A DNA stretch of 47,375 nt from Myxococcales bacterium. GTDB lineage: Bacteria > Myxococcota_A > UBA9160 > SMWR01. The translations under genes were made by a program, and so were the position numbers. The DNA is taken from the NCBI GenBank assembly GCA_013215605.1, contig JABSQW010000105.1, positions 1 to 47,375 on the forward strand, in the 5' to 3' direction. Under the pieces are notes generated by a model that saw only the letters and a program-made list of their open reading frames with translations, made no database searches and was not told the DNA's origin. This document shows, piece by piece, positions 26,364 through 34,135 of the stretch. Each line of letters opens with the position of its first letter. The stretch's first letter is position 1.

Positions 26364-27911
26364 CTAATGCCAGACCCGGATCCGGTCAAAATCGTATCGG
26401 ACACCGAGATTGACTCTGAAGTTGTCGGACGCAGCTCGCGAGCGGGTGTTCTCGGCCCAGTAGTACGTGAACTCCAACGTTCCGGTGAGCTTCCGCGTCA
26501 TCCGCCGAAACGCGCGGAGGTTCACCGTCCACTGTTTCTGGTCGACGGCGTCGTCGATGGTCGTTGACACGAGATCGTCGGTAAATTTGACGACGTTGAC
26601 TCCAAAGAGGTTTTCCGTCTCGATCACTACGAAGGCCTGGTTGCGTTCGGACGCCAACTTCCGGTTCCTCCACGAGACACGAAACGCGACTTCCAGCTTT
26701 TCGGTTGGGTTCCAGTTCGTGCGAAATGTCACGCGGTCGCGGATTGCCGTACCTCCGATCCCGGGGGTGTCGCCCTGGCTCCTGCGGTAATGGATGCTCG
26801 ACCGGAGGTTGTCCGACCACCGGTGGCTGATGGAGGCGGATGTGAAGAAGGTGAGAGTGGAGTCCGACGCCCCGAGAGGCGCGTCCTGGTACTGTCCGAA
26901 CGCGAGCGTCTGCCCCTCCGCGTTGGCGGCGTTGATCGCGTTGGTCGTGTCGTTACCGGGGAAGAACGGGACGCCGATGGGGCAGTTTCTGGGCACGTAG
27001 ACCTTCTGATCGGCAACGAGCGTCGAGCCGACACAGGCCGCCTCGAGCGCGGGAGTCGTGACGTCCGGAAACGCGATGACTCCGCCGCCCAGGTTGGTCG
27101 CCGGGTAGACTGGCTGGTTGGGGTACGACTGGCGCGCGTCCTTCTGGCTCGAACGGATGATGGTGGGTCCCCCACGCAACGCCAGGTTCGTGTCGCTCGT
27201 GAATTTGTAATTGACGATTCCGAAGATCTCGTAGATACCGGAGCGCGACGCCGCCGCTCCGATCCGGTCGCCGAAGAACTGTAAGGTCGCCGATCCCCCG
27301 CCCCCGATGCGCGCCTTCTTGCCCGACCGGTACGTGGCTTCGGCGCGGCCGTACACGGTGTTGACGGCGACGCCGTTGATGTTTTCCGGATCGAAGTACT
27401 GGTGACCCATCGTGATGGAAGACCGGACTCGGGAGTTGATGTCGTATTTGAGCCCAAAGACGACGTCGTTTTGGAGGTTCTGACGGCGAGAATCGCGCCG
27501 TCCCGTCTCATCGATGTCGTCGGTCGACGGATCGTCGGAGATGAGCTCGCTCGTCACGGAGTTCGTCAGGCGAAAGCTGTCGCTCCCGAAGGCCTGTAAA
27601 CGCGACGTCAGCATCCTTTCGAAGCTCGAATTGACGTAGTGGTTGACGTCGTCGGCCGTGGGATGCTCGACGAACTTCTCGAAGTCCGCTCGGTAGCCCA
27701 CGTCGTACCTGTACCTGTCATCGCTCTCACTGACTCGAACCACGGGGGAAAGCCGGATACCGAAGTCGGGCTGCGGATCGTCGGTGCTCCGGAAGACGTT
27801 GCTCTCGTACTGCAAGCTGCCCCCTAGGTTGAGATCCACGTCAACACCATTGGCCGCCGATGAGGCGATTGCGGCGAGGATGAGGGAGATGACGACACGC
27901 AAGATTCCCAA
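26364..27911 (-). CDS. Outer-membrane beta-barrel protein of exosortase-type locus
   Basis: A 515-residue exported protein: short signal sequence (MGILRVVISLILAAIASSAA) then alternating polar/hydrophobic strands (FGLKYDINSRVRSSITMGHQ, VNLGVRYDFDRIRVW) typical of an outer-membrane barrel. Aromatic residues mark strand ends. It resembles the uncharacterised outer-membrane proteins of PEP-CTERM exopolysaccharide clusters. The start is a TTG only 2 bp after the export gene's stop with a weak ribosome site; a second in-frame TTG at codon 4 is possible. It may be the pore or an assembly partner for export; that role is inferred from position. Confidence 0.78.
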   Translation of the reverse strand: MGILRVVISLILAAIASSAANGVDVDLNLGGSLQYESNVFRSTDDPQPDFGIRLSPVVRVSESDDRYRYDVGYRADFEKFVEHPTADDVNHYVNSSFERMLTSRLQAFGSDSFRLTNSVTSELISDDPSTDDIDETGRRDSRRQNLQNDVVFGLKYDINSRVRSSITMGHQYFDPENINGVAVNTVYGRAEATYRSGKKARIGGGGSATLQFFGDRIGAAASRSGIYEIFGIVNYKFTSDTNLALRGGPTIIRSSQKDARQSYPNQPVYPATNLGGGVIAFPDVTTPALEAACVGSTLVADQKVYVPRNCPIGVPFFPGNDTTNAINAANAEGQTLAFGQYQDAPLGASDSTLTFFTSASISHRWSDNLRSSIHYRRSQGDTPGIGGTAIRDRVTFRTNWNPTEKLEVAFRVSWRNRKLASERNQAFVVIETENLFGVNVVKFTDDLVSTTIDDAVDQKQWTVNLRAFRRMTRKLTGTLEFTYYWAENTRSRAASDNFRVNLGVRYDFDRIRVWH

Positions 27912-27913
27912 CG

Positions 27914-28534
27914 CTAATCCGGAACGATGATCGTATCCCCGGGCCTGAGTACGATATTGGTGCCCGCGGCGTTTCCCTGGATGTATGCGTCATAGTCGAA
28001 TCGATATTCGGACTCGCTTCCGTCTTCGTGCTGGCGGACGATGCGCACGTCGCTCTTGTCCGCGAAATTCGTGAAGCCTCCTGCGTTAGCGATCGCCTCG
28101 ATCACGCGCATGTCGCGGCGCAGCGGCAGCCTCGTATTGCGGCGGACCTCGCCCATGATCGAAAAGAGCTGACTGTTCGACTCGACGACAGTCACCGTCA
28201 CATCGGGCGCAGTGATGTACTCGGAGAGCTCTCGCGTGATGACCTCTTTGAGCTCCATGGGCTCGAGGCCCTCTGCCTGGAGATCGTCGAGGAGGGGGAT
28301 CGAGATCATGCCATCGGAGCGCACGGGAACGCGAGCCAGCGAGAGCTCGGGGTTCTTCCAGACAGTGACCTTCAGCGAGTCTCCGTTGCCGATCACATAG
28401 GTCGTTCGCGCCATCGGAACGGGATCCATCGGGGGCGCCGACAGGTCCCGGCGCGCGCAGGCGGGCACAGACAAGGTCGCGACCAGCAACCCGGCCACGC
28501 ACCAATGCTTGAATCTGAACTCGACTCGTGTCAC
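27914..28534 (-). CDS. Wza-like polysaccharide export lipoprotein
   Basis: A 206-residue outer-membrane lipoprotein: signal sequence ending SVPAC (Cys26), Poly_export domain (YVIGNGDSLKVTVWKNPELS, SDGMISIPLLDDLQAEGL) and one SLBB-like domain (VRRNTRLPLRRDMRVIEAIA), ending LRPGDTIIVPD. It would form the export channel with the Wzz-like and kinase proteins. GTG at 28534 is chosen because GGAGA lies 10 nt upstream and gives a compact signal peptide; the ATG at 28558 (GAGG 6 nt upstream) is a real alternative. Confidence 0.88.
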   Translation of the reverse strand: MTRVEFRFKHWCVAGLLVATLSVPACARRDLSAPPMDPVPMARTTYVIGNGDSLKVTVWKNPELSLARVPVRSDGMISIPLLDDLQAEGLEPMELKEVITRELSEYITAPDVTVTVVESNSQLFSIMGEVRRNTRLPLRRDMRVIEAIANAGGFTNFADKSDVRIVRQHEDGSESEYRFDYDAYIQGNAAGTNIVLRPGDTIIVPD

Positions 28535-28566
28535 TGGATGCTCTTCTCCCGTGTTCATCGACGGCC

Positions 28567-29988
28567 TCAACGTCCCTCGCTGAGACCGTTCTCCTTCATC
28601 TTGTAGAGGAGCGCCTTGTAGCTGATCTGCAGCTTTTCCGCGGCCTCCTTGCGATTCCAGCGGGTCTGCTGAAGCACTCGCTCGATGACCTTCTTCTCGG
28701 CCAGTTGAGATGCTCGCCGTGAGATGGCTTTTAGATTGAATCCGTCGCCGTTGCTGAAGTCCACTCCCAGAGCACCGAGGTCGAACGCGCTGTCCTTCTT
28801 TCCCGACGGATGCACCATTCTCTCGCGCCCGGTGATCTCCTCGAGCAGACCGGACTCGTTTCCGAGGACGACCATTCGGCGCACCATGTTCTCGAGCTCG
28901 CGGACGTTTCCGGGCCAGTGATAGTTCATGAACGCGTCCATGGTGTCCGAGGAGAGCACATGAAGGTTCTTGCGGTACTGTTCGTTGTTCTTCTGGAGGA
29001 AGTAGTCGACGAGCAACGGAACGGCGTCGATCCTGTCGCGCAGCGGCGGCAGGTGCACCGTGACCACGTTCAGCCGGTAGTACAGGTCCTCCCGGAAGCT
29101 CTGGTCGGCGACGGCCTCCTCGAGGTTGCGGTTCGTCGCGGCGACGATGCGCGTGTCGACGTGAACGTCGCTCTCTCCGCCGAGGCGGGAGAACTCGCCG
29201 TCTTGGAGCACCTGGAGGAGCTTTGCCTGCAGAGCCGGGTGCATCTCGCTGATCTCGTCGAGAAAGATCGTGCCGTGGTTCGCGTACTCGAACTTTCCGA
29301 GCTTGCGCTTTTGAGCGCCGGTGAACGCACCCTTCTCGAACCCGAACAGTTCGCTCTCGAGGAGCTCGGACGGAAGAGCTGCGCAGTTCACCTTGACGAA
29401 CGGCTTATCGCGCCGGTCCGAGAGCTGGAAGAGCGTACGCGCTACGAGCTCCTTGCCCGTACCACTCTCGCCGCGGATGAGGACCGTAATGTCGGTATCG
29501 GCGACCTGCTCGATGATGTCGCGGATCTCGCGCATCTTCGGATTGTCGCCGCAGAGGAGCATCAGCTCGCTCTCGGAGCGTGCACGTCCGCGTAGCCGCT
29601 CCACTTCCTGCTTGAGCGCTCGCTTCTCGAGCGCCTTCTGGAACGCCAGCTCGAGCTCCTCCACCTCGAACGGCTTGCGGAGAAAGTCGGACGCACCGAG
29701 GCGCATGGCTTCGACGATGTTCCGTGCCTGCCCGTGTCCGGAAAGCATGACGACGGGTACATCGGGCACACGCTGCTTGAGCTTGTCGAGCGTCTGCAGA
29801 CCGTCCATTCCCGGCAGCACGACATCGAGGGTGATCAGATCCGGTTGGATCTTCTCGAGAACATCGAGTGCCTGCTCCCCGTCCCCGACGGCATGTACCT
29901 CGTACCCCTGGCGAGACACCAGAGCCTCCATGTAGTCCCGCACGCCCGGATCGTCATCGATGACAAGAACCCGAAATCTTTCACTCAT
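28567..29988 (-). CDS. Sigma-54-dependent response regulator, PrsR-like
   Basis: A 473-residue NtrC-family activator: receiver domain (likely phospho-acceptor D55 in LITLDVVLPGMDG), AAA+ domain with GESGTGKE, GAFTGA and GTIFLDEISE, and C-terminal Fis-type HTH (RKEAAEKLQISYKALLYKM). First gene of the export operon, with the Wza-like gene directly following. By position it corresponds to PrsR, the PEP-CTERM-box response regulator of exosortase loci, but no PrsK-type kinase gene is adjacent. It would activate sigma-54 promoters of this locus and of exosortase targets elsewhere (inference). Confidence 0.88.
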   Translation of the reverse strand: MSERFRVLVIDDDPGVRDYMEALVSRQGYEVHAVGDGEQALDVLEKIQPDLITLDVVLPGMDGLQTLDKLKQRVPDVPVVMLSGHGQARNIVEAMRLGASDFLRKPFEVEELELAFQKALEKRALKQEVERLRGRARSESELMLLCGDNPKMREIRDIIEQVADTDITVLIRGESGTGKELVARTLFQLSDRRDKPFVKVNCAALPSELLESELFGFEKGAFTGAQKRKLGKFEYANHGTIFLDEISEMHPALQAKLLQVLQDGEFSRLGGESDVHVDTRIVAATNRNLEEAVADQSFREDLYYRLNVVTVHLPPLRDRIDAVPLLVDYFLQKNNEQYRKNLHVLSSDTMDAFMNYHWPGNVRELENMVRRMVVLGNESGLLEEITGRERMVHPSGKKDSAFDLGALGVDFSNGDGFNLKAISRRASQLAEKKVIERVLQQTRWNRKEAAEKLQISYKALLYKMKENGLSEGR

Positions 29989-30422
29989 ATTGCGTCGTTC
30001 CCCTCCGGGCGAGCGCGCAGCACGTGCTCGCCCTCCGGAACTCGTGCAGACGGCTTCGGCGCAAAAGGCCGGTTGTGGGGAAACGAATGCGAGATGACCT
30101 CGGCGAGGACGCCGTGGATCGAGAATCGAAATTGAACCGCGTGTCCCATCTCAGTCGTATCCATGCCACAACCGCTGTTTGCATCGAGCAGACCGCGCGC
30201 CACGGTGCCGCCAGCGATCGGCCGCGGCACCACATCTGCGATCAAGAGAAACGACCGGGTCCCACGGGAACCCAACCGCTGACCTCCCGGGTGAATTCCA
30301 CTGCCGGGCCGAAACCGTACCGAGGTCCGAGTACTGCACTCCGTGTCTCTTGATGCGCAATCCGAGCGATGAGTGTGAAAGAATCTTCCCACAATGGGAA
30401 GTAAGTTATCTCGTAGGAACAA
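29985..30422 (-). CDS. Possible small protein of unknown function upstream of the PrsR-like gene
   Basis: An open frame of up to 145 codons whose stop overlaps the PrsR-like ATG (ATGA). Codons in the last third have a high GC third-position share like real genes here, but the upstream part is weaker and runs through the dyad-rich control region, so the true start is likely internal, for example near MDTTEMGHAVQF. I recognise no domain. The overlap suggests translational coupling, yet it could be chance. Confidence 0.3.
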   Translation of the reverse strand: MFLRDNLLPIVGRFFHTHRSDCASRDTECSTRTSVRFRPGSGIHPGGQRLGSRGTRSFLLIADVVPRPIAGGTVARGLLDANSGCGMDTTEMGHAVQFRFSIHGVLAEVISHSFPHNRPFAPKPSARVPEGEHVLRARPEGNDAI

Positions 30423-30431
30423 TGTTTCCTA
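30385..30431. promoter_or_regulatory. Two dyads sharing an ACAATG core in the divergent control region
   Basis: CTTCCC-ACAAT-GGGAAG (30385-30401) and TAGGAA-CAATGT-TTCCTA (30414-30431) each have 6-bp perfect arms, both contain ACAATG at the centre, and their centres are about 30 bp apart (roughly three helical turns). They lie between the divergent export and carbamoyltransferase/exosortase genes. They look like a tandem operator or enhancer for a dimeric regulator, possibly the PrsR-like or Crp-like protein (inference). Confidence 0.45.
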
Positions 30432-30783
30432 TATCGACCGCCACACAGGGAGCAGTATTCCAATTTGAGCCCCCTCGGGAAATAAATTTGGGCCCCCTCG
30501 GGGAATAATTCGACCGGGGAGCCCCCACTCCCCGCTGGGCCCCCAAAGCCACACACGTAGATCCTCGGGGTATGCTTTGGGGAATCCAGAAGCGCTCGCC
30601 CTGATCCCGAAAAAGCGCTGTAGGAACGAAGCACTTCGGGCTGCATTGCCGGCGGCCCCGGAGGAAATCGGCGGTGACGCCGCCTGGGCGCTACGAGATC
30701 GGCGTGGGCCGACGAAAAGTTGTGCCGCCGCCTTTACTTCAAACGGCAGCCGGCCGAACGAGACCACGGAGGCGAATTCCACA
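30423..30783. other. Intergenic control region before the carbamoyltransferase cluster
   Basis: About 360 bp without a supported gene. It contains part of the second ACAATG dyad, the 23-bp tandem repeat, a GGGGAG/CTCCCC hairpin (30516-30533) and locally AT-richer stretches. The plus-strand ORF starting at 30577 probably begins only at the TTG at 30784. No clear sigma-70 or sigma-54 promoter is seen. Confidence 0.5.
30462..30507. repeat. Tandem 23-bp direct repeat, two copies
   Basis: Two abutting units begin AATTTG and contain GCCCCCTCGGG; they differ at two of 23 positions. Each unit has CCCC/GGGG arms around TC. Length is close to two helical turns, so copies would be on the same DNA face, as for a regulator site. 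Two copies only, with no spacer, rules out a CRISPR reading. Confidence 0.6.
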
Positions 30784-31041
30784 TTGGAGCCCAACGAAAC
30801 GGTGCCGTTCCGCAAGAAACTCTATGCAGGTTGGATGACAATCGTGGCCCGCTTCGGCCACTCGCAGACCCTCGTCATGATGGCAGCTTTCTATTTCTTC
30901 CTGATCGGGCCCGTTTCGATCGTGTCGCGACTCTTCGGTTCGGACATGTTGGGCAAGCGCGGTCTCGGAGAGGATGGCTCGGCGTGGCTACCCGCGGACT
31001 CCGCGGCGCCCGATCTCGAGCGCGCCAAGCTCACGTCTTGA
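30784..31041 (+). CDS. Small membrane protein preceding a carbamoyltransferase
   Basis: An 85-residue protein from a TTG at 30784 with GGAGG 11 nt upstream: charged N-terminus, ARFGHSQTLVMMAAFYFFLIGPVSIVSRLF with one hydrophobic segment, and a soluble acidic tail. Similar small one-helix proteins are often found directly beside NodU/CmcH-type carbamoyltransferases, and the position recalls SxtJ-type partners, but homology is uncertain. The longer track ORF from 30577 runs through the repeat-rich control region and is not favoured. The carbamoyltransferase gene starts 58 bp later. Confidence 0.6.
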   Translation: MEPNETVPFRKKLYAGWMTIVARFGHSQTLVMMAAFYFFLIGPVSIVSRLFGSDMLGKRGLGEDGSAWLPADSAAPDLERAKLTS

Positions 31042-31099
31042 GTTCACCTCCCTGCTACGTCTCGAATCCTCGGAACCGCGACGCGATCGGAGCATCTCG

Positions 31100-32839
31100 G
31101 TGAACGTTCTCGGAATCTCAGCCTTCTACCACGACTCGGCGGCTGCGCTACTCGTCGACGGCCAGCTCGTCGCGGCCGCACACGAAGAGCGTTTCACGCG
31201 GAAGCGCCACGATCCCGACCTGCCGAAGCAGGCCGCCGCGTACTGCCTCGAAGCGGCGGGCCTCACGATCGACGACATCGACTACGTCGCGTTCTACGAC
31301 AAACCGTTCATCAAGCTCGAACGGATTCTGATGACCTATCTCGCGACGTTTCCGCGCTCGCTTCCCTCCTTCAGCAAGTCCATCCCGATCTGGCTGAAGG
31401 AGAAGCTGTGGATTCCGAGCCTCATCGGGAAAGAGCTGGGCTACGACGGCGAGGTCCTCTTCGCCGAGCACCACCAGTCGCACGCGGCATCGGCGTTCCT
31501 CGCGTCTCCTTTCGAAGAAGCGGCGATCCTCACCTGCGACGGCGTCGGCGAGTGGGCAACCACCACTATGGGCGTGGGCCGCGGGGAGAGCTTCGAGCTC
31601 ACGAACGAGCTCCGCTTCCCGCACTCGCTCGGCCTCCTTTACAGCGCGTTCACCTACTACCTCGGATTCAAGGTCAATAGCGCGGAGTACAAGTTGATGG
31701 GCGCGGCTCCCTATGGAAAGCCGAAGTACGCGGACAAGATCCTCACGGACCTGATCGACCTCCGAGACGACGGGTCGTTCAAGCTCAACATGAAGTACTT
31801 CTCCTACGACTACGGCCTGCGGATGACCAACGACCACTTCGCCGACCTCTTCGGACACCCGGTCCGCAAGGGCGAATCGAAGATGGAGCAGTTCCACTGG
31901 GACATGGCGGCGAGCATCCAGAACGTCACCGAGGAGATCATGCTGCGGATGGTGCGCAGCCTCCACGAACAAACGGGACTCCCGAACCTCTGTATGGCGG
32001 GTGGCGTGGCGCTGAACTGCGTGTCGAACGGCCGCATCGTCCGGGAGGGTCCCTTCGAGAACCTCTGGGTGCAGCCGGCCGCTGGCGACGCCGGCGGCGC
32101 GCTCGGCGCAGCGCTCTTCGTACACAACGCCGTGCTCGGCAAGCCCCGCAACCACCGGATGGACCACGCCTACTGGGGTCCCTGCTACACCGACGAGGCC
32201 ATCCAGCAGTGCCTCGACGCACGCGGGGCGGTCTACAAGACGATGTCGCGCGCGGACATGATCGCCGAGACGGCCCGCCAGCTCGAGGCAAACCAGGCGG
32301 TCGTCGGCTGGTTCCAGGGTCGCATGGAGTGGGGCCCGCGCTCCCTTGGCAGCCGAAGCATCATCGCGGACGCCCGCAACGAGGACAACTGGAAGCGCGT
32401 GAACCTGAAGATCAAGTTTCGCGAGAGCTTCCGCCCGTTCGCCCCCGCGGTCCTCGCGGACAAGGCTTCCGAGTGGTTCGATATCGACCGCGAGAGTCCC
32501 TATATGCTCCTCGTGTGCCAGGTCCTCGAGGGGAAGAACATCCCCGCGGTGACCCACGTGGACGGCTCGGCGCGGCTCCAGACCGTGACTCCTGAGAGCC
32601 ACCCCGAGTTCCACGATCTGCTCCACGCCTTCGACGAGCGCTCGGGCTGCCCGGTGCTGATCAACACGTCTTTCAACGTCCGCGGCGAGCCGATCGTCTG
32701 CTCTCCCGATGACGCATACTTGTGCTTCATGCGTACCAACATGGACGTCCTCGTGCTCGGGAATCAGGTCCTCATGAAGGAGGACCAGCCCGAGCTCCAC
32801 GAGGACTTCGATTGGCGCGAGCGATACGCTCTGGACTGA
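31100..32839 (+). CDS. O-carbamoyltransferase, NodU/CmcH family
   Basis: Transfers a carbamoyl group from carbamoyl phosphate via carbamoyl-adenylate to a sugar hydroxyl (family knowledge). The GTG at 31100 with GGAG 7 nt upstream gives 579 residues: MNVLGISAFYHDSAAALLVD, Fe-binding HHQSHAASAF, CDGVGEW, MAGGVALNC in the YrdC/Kae1-like part, then GWFQGRMEWGPRSLGSRSI and LINTSFNVRGEPIV in the C-terminal half. The 42 residues before this GTG in the track are not conserved. The flanking small genes mirror the SxtI-J-K arrangement. Substrate here is probably the exopolysaccharide or its precursor. Confidence 0.93.
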   Translation: MNVLGISAFYHDSAAALLVDGQLVAAAHEERFTRKRHDPDLPKQAAAYCLEAAGLTIDDIDYVAFYDKPFIKLERILMTYLATFPRSLPSFSKSIPIWLKEKLWIPSLIGKELGYDGEVLFAEHHQSHAASAFLASPFEEAAILTCDGVGEWATTTMGVGRGESFELTNELRFPHSLGLLYSAFTYYLGFKVNSAEYKLMGAAPYGKPKYADKILTDLIDLRDDGSFKLNMKYFSYDYGLRMTNDHFADLFGHPVRKGESKMEQFHWDMAASIQNVTEEIMLRMVRSLHEQTGLPNLCMAGGVALNCVSNGRIVREGPFENLWVQPAAGDAGGALGAALFVHNAVLGKPRNHRMDHAYWGPCYTDEAIQQCLDARGAVYKTMSRADMIAETARQLEANQAVVGWFQGRMEWGPRSLGSRSIIADARNEDNWKRVNLKIKFRESFRPFAPAVLADKASEWFDIDRESPYMLLVCQVLEGKNIPAVTHVDGSARLQTVTPESHPEFHDLLHAFDERSGCPVLINTSFNVRGEPIVCSPDDAYLCFMRTNMDVLVLGNQVLMKEDQPELHEDFDWRERYALD

Positions 32840-32940
32840 GGTCTAGTGGGACCACGTCAGGGGGCCATCGAAATCGGCCGGCCACCGGACAAAGATTCGT
32901 ACACAGGCCAGCGGACAACAGGCCGACAGGGAGTGAATTG

Positions 32941-33123
32941 ATGGCGCGTTCAACCGGGGGATTACTCGATCGCCTCTCGATCTTCGGCGAGCTGTGGGCC
33001 TTCATGAAGGTTCGGAAGAAGTGGTGGCTCGGACCCATCGTGGTCACGATGTTGCTGTTGTCCGTCCTGATCGTGCTGACCGAAGGCTCGGCCGTCGCAC
33101 CGTTCATCTACGCGCTATTCTGA
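32941..33123 (+). CDS. DUF5989 family small membrane protein (SxtK-like)
   Basis: A 60-residue protein with WAFMKVRKKWWLGPIVVTML followed by SVLIVLTEGSAVAPFIYALF: one membrane segment flanked by a basic N-terminal KVRKKWW motif, the signature of DUF5989. These proteins sit next to NodU/CmcH-type carbamoyltransferases; SxtK in saxitoxin clusters is of this type. Start ATG at 32941 has GGGAG 7 nt upstream. Function is unknown; a membrane anchor or partner of the carbamoyltransferase is inferred. It is too short to be found by simple length cut-offs. Confidence 0.85.
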   Translation: MARSTGGLLDRLSIFGELWAFMKVRKKWWLGPIVVTMLLLSVLIVLTEGSAVAPFIYALF

Positions 33124-33132
33124 GCCGAGAAG

Positions 33133-33166
33133 AGGGCCCCCCGGGAAGCGAACCGATGGGGGCCCT
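33133..33166 (+). terminator. Hairpin after the DUF5989 gene
   Basis: A 9-bp inverted repeat AGGGCCCCC / GGGGGCCCT with a 16-nt loop begins 9 bp after the DUF5989 stop, followed by ACCCTTT. A short T run makes it a moderate terminator candidate, separating the carbamoyltransferase unit from the exosortase unit. Confidence 0.5.
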
Positions 33167-33171
33167 ACCCT

Positions 33172-33219
33172 TTCGAGCCATACTAGGTTCGAGCCATACC
33201 AGGTTCGAGCCACACCAGG
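33172..33219. repeat. Three tandem 16-bp repeats upstream of the exosortase gene
   Basis: Units TTCGAGCCATACTAGG, TTCGAGCCATACCAGG and TTCGAGCCACACCAGG abut each other. They end 4 bp before the exosortase start codon, so they also lie in the 5' leader. They resemble the T-arm core GGTTCGANNCC by chance, but no tRNA is present. Confidence 0.7.
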
Positions 33220-33223
33220 GATA

Positions 33224-34135
33224 GTGCAGTTGGATTCGGAGCCCGGAACCACCTCGACTGGGTTTGATTCCGCAACACGGAAAGTTGCGTTCACGACCAC
33301 CGCCTTTGCCGTCGCGTGCGCGTTCGCCGTCTTTTTGCCGATCCTCTATCACATGGTCCTCCATTGGCGTGCCGTCGCGGACTACTCCCACGGCTTCTTG
33401 ATCGCCCCCCTCGCGATCTATTTCGCGTGGGAACGACGGAAGAAGGTGAAGCGCGCGGCCGTGCAGCCCAGCTGGTGGGGGCTCGTACCGCTGTTTCTCG
33501 GCGCGCTGGCGCTGGCGATCGGACGCCTCGGGGTCGAGCTCACCGCGATGCGCGCCAGCTTCGTCCTCACCCTGATCGGACTGCTGCTGCTGCTGTTGGG
33601 CCCGCGCGTGTCCCGCGTTCTGGCGTTCCCTTTGCTCTTCCTGTTCCTGATGATCCCGCTGCCGCAATCGCTCGTGAACGTGATCGCGTTCCCACTGCAG
33701 CTCATCGCAACGGATCTGGCCGTCCAGTCACTCTACCTGTTCGAAATTCCCGCGATGCGCGAGGGCAATATCATCCACCTCGCGAACACGCAGCTGTTGG
33801 TGGCCGAGGCGTGTTCCGGACTGCGCTCGCTGTTGGCGCTCGGGACACTCGCCGTCGTGTTTGCGTACTTCTTCAGGAAGAACACCTTGGAGCGGATCGT
33901 GATCGTCCTCTCCGCCATCCCGATCGCCATCCTCGTCAACGCGTTTCGCGTGGCGCTGACGGGTTGGCTCACTCACTCGTTCGGTTCGAGCGCGGCGGAG
34001 GGGATCCTTCACACCACGGAGGGATCCTTCACCTTCGGGCTCGCCTTCGCGGCGCTGCTCTTCGAAGCCTGGCTGCTGCAGAACTTTTGGCCGAGCCGCT
34101 GGTCGATCCAGGCCACCGGCAGGTCGCGAGCATGA
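33224..34135 (+). CDS. Exosortase (transmembrane transpeptidase-like protein)
   Basis: Exosortases cut PEP-CTERM-type tails from exported proteins in the inner membrane. The 303-residue protein has about eight membrane segments and the catalytic triad Cys197 (VAEACSGLRSL), Arg242 (NAFRVALTG) and His263 (ILHTTEGSF), exactly in family order. It is the short type without a fused EpsI domain, which follows as a separate gene. The GTG start at 33224 lies just after three direct repeats; an alternative start downstream would lose the N-terminal part. The exact XrtA/B/D subclass cannot be told without models. Its stop overlaps the epsI start as ATGA. Confidence 0.92.
   Translation: MQLDSEPGTTSTGFDSATRKVAFTTTAFAVACAFAVFLPILYHMVLHWRAVADYSHGFLIAPLAIYFAWERRKKVKRAAVQPSWWGLVPLFLGALALAIGRLGVELTAMRASFVLTLIGLLLLLLGPRVSRVLAFPLLFLFLMIPLPQSLVNVIAFPLQLIATDLAVQSLYLFEIPAMREGNIIHLANTQLLVAEACSGLRSLLALGTLAVVFAYFFRKNTLERIVIVLSAIPIAILVNAFRVALTGWLTHSFGSSAAEGILHTTEGSFTFGLAFAALLFEAWLLQNFWPSRWSIQATGRSRA

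Noticed and set aside
30462-30507. CRISPR array
   Set aside because: Only two units with no spacers and no cas genes.
30577-30783. N-terminal extension of the small membrane protein
   Set aside because: It lacks coding signal; a GGAGG ribosome site precedes the TTG at 30784.
33172-33219. tRNA or tRNA-derived attachment site because of GGTTCGAGCC
   Set aside because: Only the T-arm-like core is present, three times; there is no acceptor stem, anticodon arm, integrase or element boundary nearby.
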